This document shows positions 62,812 through 64,000 of a DNA stretch of 64,000 bases, one piece after another. The stretch's first letter is position 1. Each line of letters opens with the position of its first letter. The notes under the pieces were generated by a model, which was given only the letters and a program-made list of their open reading frames with translations, was not told where the DNA came from and did no database searches. The position numbers and the translations under genes are program-made. This DNA comes from Aeromonas schubertii (GTDB lineage: Bacteria; Pseudomonadota; Gammaproteobacteria; Enterobacterales; Aeromonadaceae), in the NCBI RefSeq assembly GCF_000820105.1, contig NZ_CDDB01000109.1:30855-94854 (forward strand), given 5' to 3'.

Positions 62812-63777
62812 TCACCACCAGCGCCGCAGCTTGAGCCAGACGGCAAGCAAGCCCCCCATGGCCAGCAGGGTCGCACAGAAGACCCAGAAGGCGGTCGGGC
62901 TCTCGGCCCCGGGCATGCCACCCAGGTTGATACCAAACAGACCGGTGAGGAAGGAGGCCGGCAAGAACAAGAGCGCCATCACCGACATCTGGTAGGCGCG
63001 GCGATTGGTCGCCTCGGCCATCAGGTTATTGACCTCGTCCGCCAGCACGGCGCTGCGGGCAATGCCGGCGTCGAGATCGTCGAGCCAGCGACGCAGCCGA
63101 TCGGCAATGTCGAGCAGGCGGCGCCGGTCATCCTCGTCGAGCCAGCTGATCTTCTCGTTGGCCAGCCGGGCCACCAGATCCCGCTGGGGAGAGAGATAGC
63201 GACGGATCAGGATGAGCTGCTTGCGGATGCGACCGAGTCGACCATTGCCGGGCATCTGCCGCGAGAGCACCAGCTCCTCGAGTTCGAGGATCTCGTCGTG
63301 AAGATCCTCCACAAACTCGCCGGCCCGATCGGTCAGGGCATCGCACACCTCCACCAGCCAATCGGCCGGGTTGGCGGGCCCCACTCCCTGCTGTAGCGAC
63401 TCGAACACGTCCTGCTCAGAGAGCAGAGGACGCCGCCGGCTGCTGATGATGAGGTCCGGGGTGATGAAGATACGCAGGGCCACCATCTCCTCGGGGCGCT
63501 GTCCCTGGTTGTGGTTCACTCCACGCAGGATGAGGAGCACCGTCTCCCCCAACTTGATCAGCTTGGGGCGACTGCTCTGGCCGAGCAAGGCCTCACGGGC
63601 CGCCTCCCCGAGCAGGGGGGTCTGCATCAACCAGCGCGCCGACTCCGGGTTGCCATAATCCAGATGGACCCAGGCCGCCCCCTGGGCTGGCAGTTCACTG
63701 GCCGACGCCAGGGGCTGCATGCCCCCCTGGCCATCCAGGGTCAGGCTGTAAATGGTATCGCTCGGCACTCTGTCCAT
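62812..63777 (-). CDS. zntB: Zinc transporter ZntB (CorA superfamily)
   Basis: The 321-aa protein has a large cytoplasmic head, a long helix ending DDLDAGIARSAVLADEVNN, and two C-terminal membrane segments with the pore motif GINLGGMPG, the GIN form typical of ZntB rather than the GMN of magnesium CorA. It moves Zn2+ with protons. First gene of a pair with the MscS-like channel. Confidence 0.88.
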   Translation of the reverse strand: MDRVPSDTIYSLTLDGQGGMQPLASASELPAQGAAWVHLDYGNPESARWLMQTPLLGEAAREALLGQSSRPKLIKLGETVLLILRGVNHNQGQRPEEMVALRIFITPDLIISSRRRPLLSEQDVFESLQQGVGPANPADWLVEVCDALTDRAGEFVEDLHDEILELEELVLSRQMPGNGRLGRIRKQLILIRRYLSPQRDLVARLANEKISWLDEDDRRRLLDIADRLRRWLDDLDAGIARSAVLADEVNNLMAEATNRRAYQMSVMALLFLPASFLTGLFGINLGGMPGAESPTAFWVFCATLLAMGGLLAVWLKLRRWW

Positions 63778-63874
63778 GGGGCACTCCTCTGGTGGCGGCG
63801 TCGACAGCTTACACTAAAGGGCCTGTGCGCTCAGCCGTGCTATCATCCCTCTCCCATCAGTCGAGGAGCACACC

Positions 63875-64000
63875 ATGACCATCTGGGTCGATGCCGATGC
63901 CTGTCCCGTGGTGATCAAGGAGATCATCTATCGCGCCGCCCACCGCACGTCGACGGCGGCAGTCTTTGTCGCCAACGCCCCCCTGCGCCTTCCCCCCTCC
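63875..64000 (+). CDS. yaiI: YaiI/YqxD-family protein (DUF188), N-terminal fragment
   Basis: The frame starts at 63875 with CGAGGAG upstream and runs off the right edge after 42 codons. [19 protein letters not shown] is diagnostic for the YaiI/YqxD (DUF188) family, whose PIN-like fold suggests nuclease ancestry; function unknown. Confidence 0.9.
   Translation, partial: MTIWVDADACPVVIKEIIYRAAHRTSTAAVFVANAPLRLPPS

Overview
The window is a GC-rich, densely packed stretch of core chromosome from a gammaproteobacterium, most likely Aeromonas or a close relative. The inference rests on E. coli/Vibrio-type gene sets (secB-gpsA, nfuA-comF-bioH, smg-tsaC-aroE, def-fmt-rsmB-trkA, nirBDC-cysG, yihI-hemN) and on two recognisable enteric-type regulatory RNAs. 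No database search was possible, so genus is an inference. I saw no tRNA, rRNA, prophage, insertion sequence or CRISPR array.

Layout. 1-6.8 kb: start of an ammonium transporter, envC and gpmI (minus), then rhodanese-secB-gpsA (plus), nfuA and comF (minus). 6.9-9.1 kb: bioH, then three small plus-strand genes, including a flagellar-rod-like peptide and an HExxH putative metalloprotease. 9.1-11.8 kb is a sugar-stress regulatory block: Spot 42 RNA (spf) with its 15-codon SpfP reading frame, a second unassigned sRNA candidate just downstream, the SgrR regulator, and a divergent 52-aa protein resembling SgrT. 11.7-16.9 kb: a MetJ-box-controlled O-acetylhomoserine sulfhydrylase, a solute-binding protein, a YqhD-like alcohol dehydrogenase and small genes. 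16.9-20 kb: hemN-DUF2489-yihI, preceded by a CsrB/CsrC-type sRNA with a distal UvrY/GacA box. 20-26 kb: LysM-dprA-smg-yrdD-tsaC-hemF-aroE-yrdB (minus), divergent from def-fmt-rsmB-trkA-trkH (26-32 kb).

32-43 kb: rmuC; an orphan napF beside nsrR; a PfkB kinase; a CysB-like regulator; then a polyamine/beta-alanine catabolic cluster (glutamine amidotransferase, mmsA, omega-transaminase, PuuR-like regulator, puuC). 43-48 kb: rarD, an AraC regulator with a LysE exporter, and four small envelope proteins (CpeT-like, cystatin-like lipoprotein, DM13 protein, lipoprotein). 48-53 kb: nirB-nirD-nirC-cysG for NADH-dependent nitrite reduction, with an FNR box and a Nar-type site spaced 28 bp apart. 53-64 kb: mgtE, an acyltransferase, a diguanylate cyclase, an LTA-synthase-like sulfatase, an antiporter, a DnaJ-related protein, an MscS-like channel, zntB and the start of a YaiI protein.

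Themes. Nitrogen oxide respiration recurs (napF, nsrR, nirBDC, and cysG making siroheme for NirB). Post-transcriptional control is dense in 9-20 kb (Spot 42, a new sRNA candidate, SgrR/SgrT, CsrB-type RNA). Haem synthesis is covered for both oxygen regimes (hemF, hemN). The strongest novelty candidates are the unassigned sRNA at about 9501-9607, SgrT beside SgrR without a visible SgrS 3' half, and several undescribed inverted-repeat operators (spf, def and puu regions).
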